Numbered from the stretch's first letter, positions 1-14,800 are shown. The stretch: DNA of 64,000 bases from Casuarius casuarius (GCA_003342895.1 PTFA01000276.1:1149799-1213798); one strand, 5' to 3'. Program-made: numbers and translations. Notes: generated by a model not told the origin, from the sequence alone.

Positions 1-1550
1 GTGGCAATGGAGATAAACTTGCTTGTTTTTATTATGAGTGATCTTTCAGGCACTGTCAAAAGTCAGTGAAGAAGATCCAGTAGCAAAGAGAGTTACAGAA
101 AGACGGAAGAGAGTGGGGAGAACTGTTCACCCCTAGAAAGCAATGTGGGAGCCTTTTTGTGTCATCTGAGTTAACCTGCATCATCCCTTTGTAAATATAA
201 GCTCCGGCTGAGGCTGAATCCTAACAGGGACAAAGGCATAGTACAAGGAAGGTGATATTGCTTGAATATGTGCTAGATTACTCTCTCCCTCTCTTTTGTG
301 TGGCTTAAGGAATGAGCAGTAAGCATCTCATGCTCCCGAAATGCAGCACTTTTAGAAGGCAAACAAAATTTCCTTAAAAGCTACAAAGGAGCTCCTGACC
401 ATATGTTGCTATCAACATAGTTTTTGACAATAGACTCGCATAAAATAGAAAATACTTTTTTGAGTAACACTCCTATAGATTCGTTGAAGGGTGATTGTGA
501 AACTACAGTACCTCTCATTAAGCCAATTCACAAAAAGACCCATGAAATCAAAGGCACAGCTATGAAGCATATAATCAGTTGTTAAAATAGAAGAAGTAAA
601 TCATGCTCAGAGAAGAACATTTTGCACTATAAAGGCACCAGCCTGCAGCTACAGGCAGGGAAGCAAGAAGGCATTCTGCTCTGTTTCCAAACAATACTTG
701 TGCACGAGTGTCTGCGATTTGAAAAGATTTACAGCTTCCTTTTTTATGTCAAAACTGCTATGTTTTGACGCAAAGTAAAGACTAAAAATAGTATAGGGAT
801 AATGGCTGGAAGAATTTAATAGCGAGACGTTGTGACTGTTTCCTAACCTCCTTGACAGGAGCTGTTGCTAGAGAGGAGTATGGGGTTTGCTGAATGACAT
901 TGTGGGATGTCAGCTGATTTTTGTCTTCAGCTGTAGCCCCCTCAGTGATGAGCCAGAGCAATCAGAAGCCTGTTTGAACAGAGAAAAAGAAAAATATCAA
1001 AAGGCAAATTGGAATTGGTGTTAAAATGAATAGTCTGAAATCTCAAAGTGAGATTACTGGGGTAATGATAACATAGTCATCTCAAAAAGAAGGCTGTTAT
1101 TTTAAGGAATAGAATTTCACCAGAAAAGAGAAAGGAGAATAAAGAGATCAGCACCAGTGAAACTGTGACTGTCAGATGAAAGATGAATCTTTAACATGAA
1201 ACGCTTCTTTACCTACTGTCATGACATTGGCAAATATGTTTATATGACAGATTTTTATCTTTATCCAAACCATAGTATTCTAAAATAAACAAGAATCACA
1301 ATTTTGTATTTTCTACAGAATCCAAGATAAAGAAGGCAAAGGGAATTTTTGGATTAATAACGTTACTTATAGCAATTTTAGATTTATCCTTACAGAATAG
1401 AAAAACGCAAGCTGCATTATAACTGAGATGGTGGGTTTGCTTCGACACTAGACATCAGAGTTATTAATCTTGCCTGTGTATCAAAATGTATGATACTTCC
1501 CCAATAGCTGGGCACAGCAGTGTTAATGCATGATGAGAAAATAATGTTAT

Positions 1551-1593
1551 CATTAGTAATCATTAGTAATGCATTAGTAATCAACTAGTAATC
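1551..1593. repeat. Short direct repeats of a cattagtaat unit
   Basis: The 10-base unit cattagtaat occurs back to back at 1551-1570 and again at 1572-1581, followed by a degenerate copy (actagtaat) to about 1591. It sits just upstream of a 12-base A run (1609-1620). It looks like a minor slippage-derived repeat rich in TAAT. No function is implied. Confidence 0.8.
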
Positions 1594-2657
1594 AATTCCT
1601 TATTAAAGAAAAAAAAAAAAGTGAAAAGAAAGAAACCCTGTGACTGAGGGAATTCAGATAAGTTTTGGAAATCTGTTGTCTTTACTGGTGGGCTTCCTGG
1701 GCAAGGACTGGGCCTGGCATCACGGTGGGTCTGATGGGCCAGAGCTTTCTCCTCACAGGCTTGTCTGTGCAAAAGACCGGGCGTTTTCATGGGTCCTGTC
1801 CAAGACATGGGATTGATGCCAACAGGAGTTAAAGACAACAACAAGCACTGTCATTTTCTATTACGTCTATGTTGCTACCTCTTTCCCAATGTGGCTAGCA
1901 AAGATATAATTTAGGGGTGTTTGTATCTAATGGAATCAGTATCTTCAATTTAATCCTGCTTATTTATGAAGACTATACACTAGCCTGTTTCCTACATACA
2001 GGAGGAGTTGAACAACAGGAAGAAATGTCTTTATTCGCTGTTCCAAATCCCTTTTATTCATCTCTCACCCCCAAACTTTGTAAGCTTTTGTCAGCCGTCC
2101 CCGTGGTACCGCCTGAGGCTCTGTCTTTGCTGCCGGCCCTGAGCTTCTGCACTCTGCGTGCCATTTCTGGTGCACACACAGACGCTGTTAGTGAGCAGTG
2201 CTCGGTGAGACCCGGCTGCCCGCATGTGCCTTGTTTTAGGCAATGACATGTGCCTGTTGGGTGTGGTGCTATCTGGTTATATAACGCTTTTAGAGTTTCT
2301 TTTTATTTGTTTTGGTTGAAATGTCATCTATTCAGCTGTCATTTGCAACAAGGGTTAACTGGAGAGAAAGAACGAATCTGCGAGAGGTGGCATTGCCTGA
2401 CACGTGGTATCTGACCCTTCTCAGATGCTGTGCTGGTGAGCGGGATATAAGCAACTATGTGGAGCTGAAACATGTGGAACTGATCTATAAAACCTCATCT
2501 CCATAATGTTGGTACCACGTTGTTTTACAAACAACCAGAAGTAAGGAGCCAACAAGATCATTGTATCTGCTGTGTAGGTCTCCTTAATTTGACCATTCCT
2601 GAACACAATGTAAGCGTACTTTTACTTGTTTTGAACCGAAAGAGCTAGTGCTCTTTT

Positions 2658-2677
2658 GCAGGCAGGCAGGCAGGCAG
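2658..2677. repeat. (GCAG)5 microsatellite
   Basis: Five perfect tandem copies of the tetramer GCAG fill exactly 20 bases. This is a plain microsatellite, too short to say whether it is polymorphic. Confidence 0.95.
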
Positions 2678-5600
2678 AAGGCTGTGGAGTTTCCTCCTGA
2701 CAGCACCTCGCTGCTCTCTCTGCCGCTGCCCAGCCTGTTCTGCTCGAACAGACCAGCCTGCGCTCTCGCTCGCCGTCTCAGGGCCAGAAGCACACTCAGT
2801 CACTTTTTGCTGTAACTAGAGAAACATAGTTTTCGAACAGGATTCCTTGTCTTCCTAAGCCTTGTTTGGTTGGCAGTGTTCTTTCTCCAGTGGAAAACTA
2901 TCCTTTTTTTCTGTTCTAACCAGTTTCTTTCACTGAAAAAAAAAGACTAGCCTTTTTGCTCCTTTTGAAGTTGCCCTCAGAGCAGAACGCCGCTCTCCCT
3001 GCCGTATCATTAAGACGGCACTTCACAAGCAGGCCATCTGACAGGGCTCCCCTATTGATGCGCGCGTGGAAAGTGCATCCCAGTGACCAGAAGAGCTGTC
3101 TCAGACTGACATCTGTTTCTGCATGTGAATTATTCCCCGTTTATGCAGAGGGATATTCTGTATCAGCACTGATGCCTTTAGTGGCTCGCAGATTACTTTC
3201 CTGCTGCGTAACAAAAATGTGTCTGCTCTAGCTTCCGTTCTCATGACGAGCAGCACATCTGCCTGTTAAACTTGACTCATCAGGCTGTCTTGTGCCTAAG
3301 CCATACAATATCCCAGGTTAGATAGGATAGGACAGTTGGATCCTAGATTATTCTAAAAAAAGGAAACTCGTGTGTCCCCTATTGCGAGTCTCTCTACCAC
3401 TTTATGCCTCAATGTTTTCTCTCTTTCCCCTGCATATTTCCTACCCGCATCCTGCCTCCTTGGACAGCACAGCATATTACAAGTAGAACACAGGACTGGC
3501 AGAGGAGTGATTTCTACATACCCATGAAAGAACTGAACGTTTGTGTCTTCCTTGCCCTTGAAAGAGACTGTAAGAAGGAAAAAAATCCTGTGGAGATCCC
3601 CCAGCTCTCATAGATCACCTTGTATTTCATTCGGTAGTTTGGAAAGAGAGAGAATACATATATAAGTGTAAATGAAAGGTAAATGAAAGAACATTAGTTA
3701 CAAAAACATAATAATTTCACTGTTTTAACTGCAGAGATTTTGATTAGGTGCGGACAGAATTCAGGAATCAGTTCTTCACTATCCTCACCAGCAGGCTGCG
3801 TTGAAAAACAGCTAACCGCCTGGGCATGGGCCTATGGTTTGGACCTTTTCCTGAGGGAAGTGTGCACCTCTGGGTCTCCTGGGTTCCTGCAGAGGACTAG
3901 CGGTTCGCTGGCCGCAGGCGGAGCGGTGCGGAGAACCACGCAGCTCAGACTGGTGTGATCTTGAGAACGGGCTGAGCCTGTGCGTATTTCTGTGTGTGAT
4001 GACTCTTCCACTCATACAAACAGGTGAAATATTAGGAATTTGTAGTAATGAGGTTTCTGTTTTCATTGTCTTGCTGCATGTGGATTATTGCTGTGAATGT
4101 GACGAGTATCTTTTGTGTCATATTGCATATTTACATGCCAGCGAGCATCCAGACCTTAGGAAACATGGATGAAAAGAAAGTGTTGCAAACAAGTAAAGGA
4201 GCCTCCATCTATTACTTCTATAGGCAGGTTTTTTTCAATGTATCTAAATATTATTGTACAAAATCCACATGCTGCAAAACACTGTCAGAGAAGTCCCCTG
4301 ACAGAAGGATTTGAAAGGACCGGCTTTCTTTATTTCTGAGAGCTGATCCAGTTGACACAAGCAAATGGGTTTAAAATCCAAGTTTGTAATGCAGCCAGGC
4401 TATTGACAATTGCTTGAATAAAACAAGAGATATTCTGCAATCATTAGACTTCCAGAAAAATGCATCTAATTTGCATCAGAGTTACTGAATATTAGTCTTG
4501 CCTTCGTCATGTAGTATTAAATCAACAGCTTGCTCAGATATAATAGCAGGGGACAGGGAATGAGAAAGTCCCTTGTGTGTACCCAGTACAGTTACCTGAG
4601 TGATGCTTAGGCTAATGCATATCTCACGCTACAGAACATTTTTCTTCTTTTACTGAAGACAAAGAAGTGTCTTAATCCATTAGGGTTCCAGTTTTTTGCC
4701 CAACTTTTATCTGGTCAGAGAAGTATCGTTAAAAGTCAGGTCTATTAATTTGAATCAGATTAATCAGATGAAGGATTTGTCCAGCTGCTCTAGATTTTAG
4801 GAAGGCCGCGGCTACTCTACGCAATGCACACAGCCTTGGGGTGTCCGTTTCCTTCATGAGACTTCAGCTTTAACTTTGAGAAACCTTGCAATGCCATCTA
4901 TGTAAATAAAAGGTAGTAATTAGACCTCACTGGATGCATTTCCTTAGAAACCCCTCCCCTCCATGTTTTTGCAAAAGACCACTCTACAATAGATTATCCT
5001 GATAAACTACTATATTTGCTTTGAAAATTTTAAAATATATCTTTGATCTGCTATGGCTGATTCATGTACCTTTCAAAGGATATTTGGCAACAAAGCAAAG
5101 CAATCTGTAATAAGAAACCACTGCAACATTAGTACAGAGATACATATTAGAAAAACATCATAAAGCATGTAACGGGAAGGCATCAGTCACTAATTCTTAA
5201 TTGCTACCTGGGAAAAAATTCAAAAATTTTTTAAACTTTCAAAAAACCTGCAGTCTAACCTCATGTGAATTTTAATTAAATAAGTTGCCTGAGCAAATGA
5301 GTGCATCAGAAATACTAATGATTTTAAATCCTTCTTCTGTAGTGCCAGTCTTAAGAAATATGAGTGCTGAAATTGATACTCTACTCGCCAGCTTAGAAAA
5401 GATTTAGTCCTCCTAAACCCTGCCAGGGAGATGTAGTTCTGCAGCTCTGGTCTCATGGCAGTAACTCATCAGTGATATTTCTTCAGGTAAACAAGTGTCA
5501 CCAACTGGGCTTGCTCTCTTTGCTCTGTAGTACTCTGCCTTTGGAGGTTTCACCCTGCTAACAACTCTAAGTCCTCGTTCTATGGACTTGACACAATCAT

Positions 5601-8064
5601 AAATGGGAGGGCTGGCCACAGTGCAGAAGGCACACAGGTATGTGCTTAGGTCTTTCTGAAGTCAGTAGAACTTAAATGCATCTTAAAGTGCTTTGCAGAA
5701 TAGGTATGGAATTAGTTTGGCACTTAAAGTTCATTATGTGTCACTGAATTATTAAAAGGAGCTTCTGTAAGTAATTATTTACTGTAAGTGCAAGCTGAGG
5801 TAGCCTTGACAGCAAAACTTGCATAGGGATTTTACTAACTATCCAGATGGCACCAAAGCTGAGCTCCATGTGACCACAGCTCAACTGTTCTTGGTCCCGA
5901 AGCAGCTGCAGTCTTACCTTTGGCTGTAGAGAAACAGATTAATAATGAGACAGGAAAGTTCTGTGATGGTAGATAAAACTGTGTCTAGCAATTCATGGCT
6001 ACTTCTGCTAAATGAATCTAGAAAACTTCTCAGATGCATCTCCCCTGGCTTACATATCAAAGGATAAAAATGTCAGTAGGCTCCGTAATATTTACTTTGT
6101 GTAAGCAGGATGATATCTGTCATTCTGAAGAAGGAAGGTCACTGTGTGAGCGTCTGTCAGTGTGATGGCGTACCATCTGCTCTCATCACAAGGGTTTTTA
6201 TCTTGTTTTGGATTCTAGGTGAGCAAGATTATATGTGAACTATGCATTAACGCTGCTGGTAATTTAGTGACACTGAAAGATGCCCCAAGCCTGTCTGTTC
6301 TTTGCTAACAGCCTTTCTTTAACTTCCAAAGAATGATTATTCTGTTTAGCAAATTCTCAAGTGCAAATAGTATTTGTCTTATCTCTAATTTGTGTGCACA
6401 TGGCATAATCCCCTCTTCTTTCTTTCCCTTGAAAGCATTTCCCTAAGTGATCCTGTGGAGCAGAGATTGCTCCTTAGTGGACCTCTCATTCTACACCGTT
6501 GTCATGAATAAATGGAAGAGAATGACTGGGATACTCTGCTGGTTATTAATGAAGGAAAGGGGGTTTATTGGCAATCTAAATTTGAAAGTTGTCTTCTAAG
6601 AGCAGAATATTCAACAGGATAGATTTTTACATAAATAATGCGTTGAATTCCTAATATATATTCTTTCTGAGAGCCATAGGGAATTTCCCACTCAGAATCA
6701 CAATTTAAGTTACAAGTTGTTGAGAGCCGCAATGTGCTAGAATTTCTGTTCGGAAGATCCTGTTTACCAGGGCCCTTCTGGTGAGCTGCTGCAGAAGCTG
6801 CATGGTTTTAGCTTTCATTTGCAAAAATAAAACCGTGTATTCCAGCACTTATCCTGGAGCTTATAATGTGAGTTAATTTTGAAAATGGATTGAAGTAGGA
6901 AATCGCACACCAGGGCAAGAGAATATCTTGTATATGACTCACAACACTGGAAAAAACTCATTGTAACAAGCAGGTATACATATATTTTCAAGGCTATGTT
7001 TTGTAAAGAGAGAGTTTTGTTTCTTTTTGACAAAGGAATCCATATATCTAGCCTAGGTCTGTTTAAAAAGTGGCTTTTCATTGTAAATGTTCCTCCCATG
7101 CACATATGTGAATTAACATCCTCTTGTTTTTTGTTGTGATCTCAACATTTTACAAAGATGGTAATAAGGTAGCAACAGCTTCTGTTCCTGGTCTCTGTCT
7201 GTGCAGCCCTCCTCAGGGTAGGTTCCAGTCCATGACTTGGGCTTCTCTGTGCTGTTGCTGTACTGGTAATTTCAAATCTGAAATGGAAGCAGCAATTACC
7301 ACACCAGTGCAGGAGCTTTGTACATCCGGTCGCTTATTCAAACCCACTGACTGCAGTTTTACATTTCCTTTCCAAGCAGCTGAGCTCTATGTTCTTGCCA
7401 AGTCTTGCTCCCGCTGTGTTTTCCATGACCAGATAAGGACAATAAGACACTTGTAATAGCATTCTTCACGCCTGATATACATGCGCTCTCTTTGAACGAG
7501 ATCACTCACCTGGCAGCTGGCTATTTGACCCTCTTCTGCTAAGAGAGAAATAGCCAACAACAGCTCCAACCTTCCTGCTCAAGAGCCTCTGCTGTTTGAA
7601 TCTGTGTACGGAGCAAATTTCTGCACAAAGTGCTTCTGTACTGCAACTGGTTTGTGTATCAGAGCTGCTGTGTATAGTGATTTGTGCAGTGCAGTCTTCA
7701 GGTATTCAGATCCTCATGATCCTAGGATGCTGGACTGTAAAACTCCCCTAACGCCACAAACGATGACTACATAATGTGAACTATCTCCAGGGTAGAAGGG
7801 GGATGGACATTATCTCCCGGTAAACATAGCTCTTTCGATTGTGCCTAGTGCCGTGCTGAGAGGACCTTTTGCTTTAGGCGGTATAGCATAGTCTCACAAA
7901 CTACTTTTTTACTCTAGGATTATGATTTGCTACGACCAGCCTTCACCAGTACGTGTTACATATGCAGTCAGCTGCACAATGTATTCAAGTGACCTATGAG
8001 GCTTTTCAAGGTAATGACCTGCTTTGCATTAAAGAAAGATGAAAGTATAGTCTTGAGAGCATTA

Positions 8065-8140
8065 GAGGAAGATAGATGAAGAGGAAACTACAGCACAGAG
8101 GCACAAGGTGAACAAAGGAGTTTAAGCATATGTATAACTA
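8065..8140. mobile_element. Possible MIR-like SINE remnant
   Basis: The stretch around 8075-8125 reads like the widespread amniote SINE/MIR module in which a run such as gaggaaactgaggcacagag precedes an AGGT-rich segment. Here the run is gaggaaactacagcacagag followed by gcacaaggtgaac. The match is short and judged from memory of the family, so this is a weak call; chance similarity is a real alternative. Confidence 0.25.
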
Positions 8141-11100
8141 GGACAACAAGAACTGCTAATGCTGACACAAGTTGGCTGGGGACGTCTTCTGCTAAGTCTG
8201 TCACCTGTATTATTAATGTCACGGATGGTCTGTAGCACTACTAGCTCAGTGGTGGCCAAGAGACTGCAAGATTAGTAAGCGAGTGTACAGTGAATACTTT
8301 TTATCATATTTGATGTATAAAATATTGTGGCAGCCTTGAAAATATTGCAATCCACAGAAAGTCTGTATAAACTGGAAATACAGAATATGGTAGGACTGCA
8401 GTCTCAGAAGCCCCTAGAGGAGCAAAGGACCTTACTAGCTACATTTGCATTTTGCCACCCAACTCAGAGAGGCAACAGTGGGGGAACAAGTCATTTTCCA
8501 GAAAGCAGGGGAAGGAAGAAGAGTGAGTTGTCATAGCTGTATTTGTTCAGAGAACTTCATATTGCTAAAGCAGAGAGGCATGGAGGGAGGGCCCAGGTTG
8601 CCACATGCCGAATTTAGTTTTGAGAAGGGTGAGAAGTCTTTGTGACTGCATTTCCCACAGAGCTGGATTCAGTTTGGGGGCTGATATTGTCAAGTGCTAG
8701 GACAACGGAGAAATCTCATTAAATTGGTGCCCCGTTGGCAAGAGCTGAGAAGTGCAGAGACAGCTCATGGATTCTGGAAGCCCTGTTTTGTAACAATAAC
8801 TTGAAACTTGATGCTTAATAATATTCTATGGAATTCTGTAGTCTTCAACAGTCATGAAAATGCATAAAATTGCACAACTGTTTATGGGAACTACAATCCT
8901 GACCTGCCTGTAATCCAGAAAGGCAGAGGTGCAGGATTTAACTACTACACACCCACACTTCACAAGAGCAAGCAGGTTGCACGCAGCTGACACAAGGTCT
9001 GTAATTGCTGCTATGGCTGCATTACAACACAGACATACCCAAGATAGCTTTAAAATAAGAAGTTTGGCAAATGCTAGCGATATTGTTAATCATCCAAGTA
9101 CTTCTCTGATTTCATAGGTGTGTTTTACATCCTTCGCTGAGCTCTCTTCTACAAGAACCTGTATTATCTGCTATAAAACTGATTCAGATATGACTACGCT
9201 ACGTGGTCATTATGGTGGTGCAGACTTGCTCAAAACACTGCTGCCTAAAGAACTTTGTTAAAATTGATGCACCTGAGAAATTGTTCCTCCTCTCAGGCCA
9301 TGTTTGCACAGTGAGGAAACATCAGGTCACTTATCTGCTCCGAGAGCAACATGTTAGCTATGTTGAATTGATGTATAGTTCATATCACTTTGTTATGCCA
9401 GTTTATGGTTAATAATGACATTTATTTGACTTTGCCCTTGTTTGAAAGAACTATTCAACATACGTCCTAGCAGTCAGCGGGGACTGGCAGGACAGGGTAC
9501 ATTTGTGGGTGTGTGATAACCAGCAAAGGCGGCTGAACTATGGAGATACAGAAACAATTTCCCTGAAAATCTTCACAGAGCTGCAGTGATGGTCACAGAT
9601 ATGAACCTCCCCTTCTCTGATTGCAGTCACTACATGGAAATATGCAGTGCCCAGGACCAGTCAGGTAATAGCTGAACAGTTTCTGGCTGAGAGGTTAGCT
9701 CTTGGGGTGCTTGTGTGGTTAAAAGCATGCTGCTGCATCACAGATTTCCTTCCACCTTTTTCAAATGCCATTCCCCATTCCTTTCCAAGCCTGCAGTTTT
9801 CCTTGAGGCATGCCTAGCATAAGCTTTCGTAGCAAAGGTTGGGGGTCTAAAGCTGAAGTTGTATTTTATTTTTAGTATGGGATGGTCAATAATTTTGAAG
9901 GAGTCTGGGGTGCCTGTGTTTTACATAACTGTTTTACACAACTCAGTGAGTAGGTCCAGACAGGACTAGGATTAGATATAGCACCTGTAGGGGCCAGTTT
10001 TGACACTGTTTCCCCTCCTGGCTGGCTGGCAGAGTGCGGAGAAAGCAAAGGAGGTGTATGCACACCTGGACACGCTGTGAACAGCCCAGCGCTGTAGAGG
10101 TGGCCTGTTCAAAAAGGCAAGGGGTGAATCAGGGAGGTATGCAGTGGTACGATTTGGGAGTATGGGGTCTTCCCAAGTGGCATAGAAGAAAATACCAGCC
10201 ATACAGGCAGTCCTGAGAACATTGCTTTGCTATACAAGTTCATGGCAGAATTAAAAGACTCTCTTTGCTCCAAGTTCTTCCATACAATGTTTACAGATCA
10301 GCATAAAGAGAGCTGCAAAATTAATAGAATTCTGTAGCAGTTGTTGAAGATGTAAGTGCATTATCATGCCTTAAAATAGCCATGATTTCTGAAGTGTCTC
10401 TGGAGCCTGATTCAAGCCATTTGTCTCTTGAAATCTCAACTTCAGGGGAGGCTGAGTGCATTCTCAAAACTTCAGGTTAGCGTATCTCTTCTATTCGTCC
10501 CTTTTTTTTTTTTTTAGCTTTCTATACCTGAAGGCACAATGCGCAATGTGTTTGTGTGTCTCTATGTAGAGAAATAAATATGTGACTGCATTTGATTTTT
10601 TAACCCCTTTTTAATCCCAGCATTCTGAGCTTTGTATGGAGCTTGCCAAAGTGAGAAAGGACAGCAAGTTGCAAGTAACCCAGGAAGGAGTTAGCTGACA
10701 AGTACTGGCAATAGCCATGGGATTTCACAGTGCAGGGAAGTTCAGTGACAAACCTCCAATACTGACTGTGTTGTGTGAAGGGACGTCAATGCCGCTCAGG
10801 CAGGGAGGTGCTCTTAGTTCTGCCCTAGTTAGATTAGCACAGCCTGACCCATGCCCTTCCTTCCCTCCTTGTTTTGTAGTACGTATGACACTGTTCTGCA
10901 CAGTCGTGCTAGTGTGGCTGTTTCCGTAGGCTTATAGAGTGGGATCCAGATCTCTGGGATATAAATTTGTTGGTGCTTCTGATAACTCCCCTCCTGGCGA
11001 AATGCCACGAAACATCTGAAGTCAGAAATTCTTTGTGAGCTCCTGGGAGAAAAGGTTTGAGTGTGACATACCTTCCTTTGGGCTAGCTGTCTCCCACATT

Positions 11101-11773
11101 ATTGTGTACAAGCTGGAGGCATCACCTGCAGAAATGAAGGTTCAGTTCGGTGTGGTATAAGCAGACTGGGGACAGTAGCAGATGCCCTTTTTTCCATCCA
11201 CTGCTTATGGCCTGGACCAGAACTCCTTTGCCCTGACACTGGGTGAGTTCTGAGCATTGCAGCTTTCATTTACTCTAACTCTTAAATTACATTAACTCTT
11301 TTGAATACCTGCATCCCATGGCTCTTCCCTCACGGAGGCTGAATGCGAAGTGCACAGTATAGGCCAAGTCCTCAGTCAGGGACTAGGTGGACCCAGAACG
11401 GTCATTACTGACAGGGGCAGTTCTGGCTGCCCACCGTGATTAAATATGTGGTGTCCAGTCAGAATAAATCCAGAGGAAAGGATCAAATCGATTGACAGCA
11501 AACTGACTGTGAACAAAGGCAACTTCTCCAGGAAACAAACTACGGCTAGAGCCTGGCACCGTCCCAGGCAGGCTGGCTCTGGCAAGCCTAGTGGCCCTAG
11601 CTAGCAACTAGAAGAACAACTATGCTTTTGTACCTTAGAAGTATCTTTTTGAAATTGTTGGTCCTTAAGTGTTCTGTTGTAACACTGTCATGTTATTTCT
11701 CTTAAGTAGTGATTCTCCCATCCCACATCCGGTGAGATTTTTTGGATATTTACTTCTGAGTATGGAAGCTGGT
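8141..11773. other. Noncoding DNA, no gene recognised
   Basis: AT-rich unique-looking sequence with open frames of at most about 76 codons, none recognisable. A 14-base T run lies at 10502-10515. I see no transposon, RNA gene or CpG island. Confidence 0.65.
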
Positions 11774-11802
11774 GATGTAACATCTTTCCAGGATGTTACA
11801 TC
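11774..11802. repeat. Small hairpin with 11-bp stem
   Basis: The arms gatgtaacatc (11774-11784) and gatgttacatc (11792-11802) are exact reverse complements separated by a 7-base spacer, tttccag. Each arm contains a TGATGTAA/TTACATCA core resembling an ATF/CREB- or C/EBP-type half site, so it could be a pair of opposed factor sites or simply a chance inverted repeat. Flanking bases do not extend the stem cleanly. Confidence 0.7.
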
Positions 11803-14800
11803 AGCTGGTCTCCAAATACTGCTTGACTGAGGATGCCAGCATTGTTATATCTAGAACCACAATTTGCCTCAGATCATCTATTTCCATTAAATATGGCTAC
11901 TCTTATTCTAGCAGCCCCTTCACTAAGAGGAGACATCTCTCCAGCCTTGACATGAGATGTTGTGTTTACATCTGGATGAAAGATATTAAATGTACCTGCA
12001 AAATGCTGGCCAGAATGAGGCTCTGACTGAGGCAGATTTTAATGGAGAGATACCCTGAATTTTGCCCTGCTACCTCTCTGATCTCATTGATTTCAAGAAA
12101 AACAAGGAAACTGTGGTGTGTATAAGGACATTGATTGGTTTGATGATTTTTTTAATATTATGCTTAAGAGCTGCTGACATGTGCAGAAACATCTTACTAG
12201 GTATGATCAGGAAGTAAATTGTCCCTGCCCTCCAGCATGCTACAGTAATTAGCTTTAATAGCAAAAACTGTAAGTTAATCACAGTATTTGCAAACTCAAT
12301 CTCATTGTCCATATGCTGAGTCTTTTCCAGCAAAATGTTATCCCTTGAAACTGAGTTACAGGAAGTTCATTTGAGGCAGGCATTTCTTACTGGTAAGAAT
12401 ATTCTAATTATTATTTTCTAATTAAATTAGGCTTTTTAAAAAAGGTTAACCATGACATTTTAATAGCTTCAGCTCATATTGATATTCTGAGGACACACTT
12501 CAGCTCAGCCACTTGTGACTGAAAAGGATGTTTTTCCAATTAAGAAATCTCTTTTTAAGGGCTTCTTCTAAATGACATCTATTTTACAGAGGAATGTGGA
12601 CTAGAATGTAATTTGTTTCCCTGGCTACACAGTCTTGTAGTTCATCAGGTAGCCCTTTCAAATCTTTTTTTCACAAAATTTTAGCCTTAATGCTGCAATG
12701 AGTTTATAATGTGAAGCATTCAAAAGTAAAGAACTTAAAAATTTATGATTAACCGTTGTTGTTACTCCGTGCTATTTTGTTTCTAATGCATTGGGGAAAT
12801 CTTAAACATATCCGCTTAGAATTGACAGACATGCTGGATTCATTAAATAGTGTATCTGATACTTCAAACTATTCCGTGCAGTAAGTGCAATGCAGGTGGA
12901 TTAAAGTTAGACTTGTCTTTCATTCTGTCTTTATTCTACAAATTGTACTTGTCACACGGATTCAGTCTGCCTTGTGTTAGGTATTGTACAGACAGAAGAA
13001 AAAGGCCAGACGCTACCCCGGGTGGCCTACAAATAAATATAAGACTGTATATGAATACAGTCAGAGGAGGGGTTAAAAAAGTAATGAGGTAATATTAGTC
13101 AGATGGACCGTCAGTGACCTCAACAAAGCAAAAGCCAAATCATCCTTTTGTTTTTTGGAGGGTTTCCCAGGCAAAGGTGAGTCCGAAGTAGAAATCTGAA
13201 TGAGAATGATGTGGTACTTCTGCAGATGTGACCAGGGAATTCCTGTCAAGAACAGGGAGCATAAAAAGAGAAGGAAGAGAACATTTAAAGACTGAGAGGA
13301 AGATGACAGTGTGGTCTATCTGGTGTTGGAAGCTAACTTCTCAATGCAGAATGGTAATAGGTTTGTGATGGTCCCTGAATGGTCTCGAAAATGAGGACAA
13401 ACACTTTGTCTTTGATGAAGTAGAGAAAAAAGTATTTTAGAAATACAGAGCAAGGAGTGATGTTACCAAAGTGTCAGGCCAAAAATAAAAAGAAGGTCTT
13501 GTGGCTGTATTTCATTCTTCTCTTGGTAACTGCTAATCGGTGGTAATTATCAGGCCAATACTAGACTGAATAATATTGTTTCTGAACAAATTTTGAGAGA
13601 TCAAAATCAGAAAGAAGCATTTTGATTTCGTTGATTGTTTCAGTCTGACGCTATATTTTTGTTAGTTTAGTTTTATAAGACATCTTGAAGATTTTTGTCT
13701 TCATTCAAGTTCACAGCAAAAATGAATGTCACCCTATGAGTCAGGCTCCTTGTACAACAGAAATGTCCGCCCGGTGCCATCAGCAAAACACCATCCTTAC
13801 ATTTAGATAAGAAAAAGCTCTAAGGACTATGTCTTATCTAAAGACTATGGGCTTACTTGTCTAAGATGGTACCCCAGAACTGACTTGCAATGTACTGCTG
13901 GATAGCATAGGTTGGACTGTGGTTACCCAAACTGTATTCCCTGAGTTTTTGTGTGTATAATTATCACCTGTGAAATTTTCATTAGCACTGACATTGGTGG
14001 CAAAAAAGCAAATGACTCAGATCACTTAATTTAAGTGTCCTACCTTGATTATAAACCATAATATAGCTTTTAAGAGCTGTTTGTTTAACCAAACGTACGG
14101 ACAATGAATATTGTGTTTACATGAGCTTGTCTTACATTTGAAAATGTTTTAAATAACAAATTGTTCCAGATTGAGCTATTCTAGGACACTATCTTATTTT
14201 GGAAGGAGATGTTTTAAGTGAGATTAACTAGTGACAGGAACAAGGAACCAGCTGAGAATTTTATCTCATTAAATCTGTGTGTGATTTGGCTTTGTAATAC
14301 TGCTCAAACTATATCTCAGTAGAGTAGGAAGAGGAACAAGGAACTCTTTGACAGGAGAAAGGAGAAAGAAATGCTGCCCCAAAGTCCCCATTAACCTAAA
14401 AAAGCAGAAAATGACTCAAATCATGAGATACCTTGTTAGCTGACTTTGGAATCAGCAGAGCCTGGAGCTGATTATTTCTGGCTCTGTCAGAAGGTCTAGC
14501 TGTAGTGAACTGAATTATTGTAGATGGTTTCAAGGGATAAGGAAAGATAAATGAGCCAAACAAAAAAGGCCTGCAGAAAATTAAATGAAAACACAGACTA
14601 TGTGTTCTAATAAAAGATCACTGCTAAAACTGACTGCAAAGGAAATAATGAATTTGTTAGAACAAACACAGGGGCACTAAATGTTATTGCATCCAAATAA
14701 TGTTTACATAATATTCTTTTATAGAATAAAAATAGGTGGTGACATCATGCATACAAACTATGTTCATGTTTCAGCTTTGAAGGGTATTTAATCTTCCATT

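Larger units (their letters stand above)
1..8040. other. Noncoding DNA, no gene recognised
   Basis: This stretch is AT-rich with frequent stops in all frames. The longest open frames are about 110 codons (1917-2246 and 7124-7456, plus strand), and their translations show no domain, signal peptide or repeat that I recognise. I see no CpG island, RNA gene or clear transposon. Small simple repeats inside it are listed separately. It could be intron or intergenic DNA; the sequence alone does not separate the two. Confidence 0.7.

Noticed and set aside
1609..1620. A run as a retroposon poly-A tail
   Set aside because: There is no recognisable source gene or SINE body upstream and no flanking target-site duplication; upstream is a short TAAT-type repeat.
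8236..8262. tRNA-like tagctcagtggt word
   Set aside because: It resembles the A-box/D-arm of a tRNA, but there is no B box, anticodon arm or acceptor pairing at the right distance.
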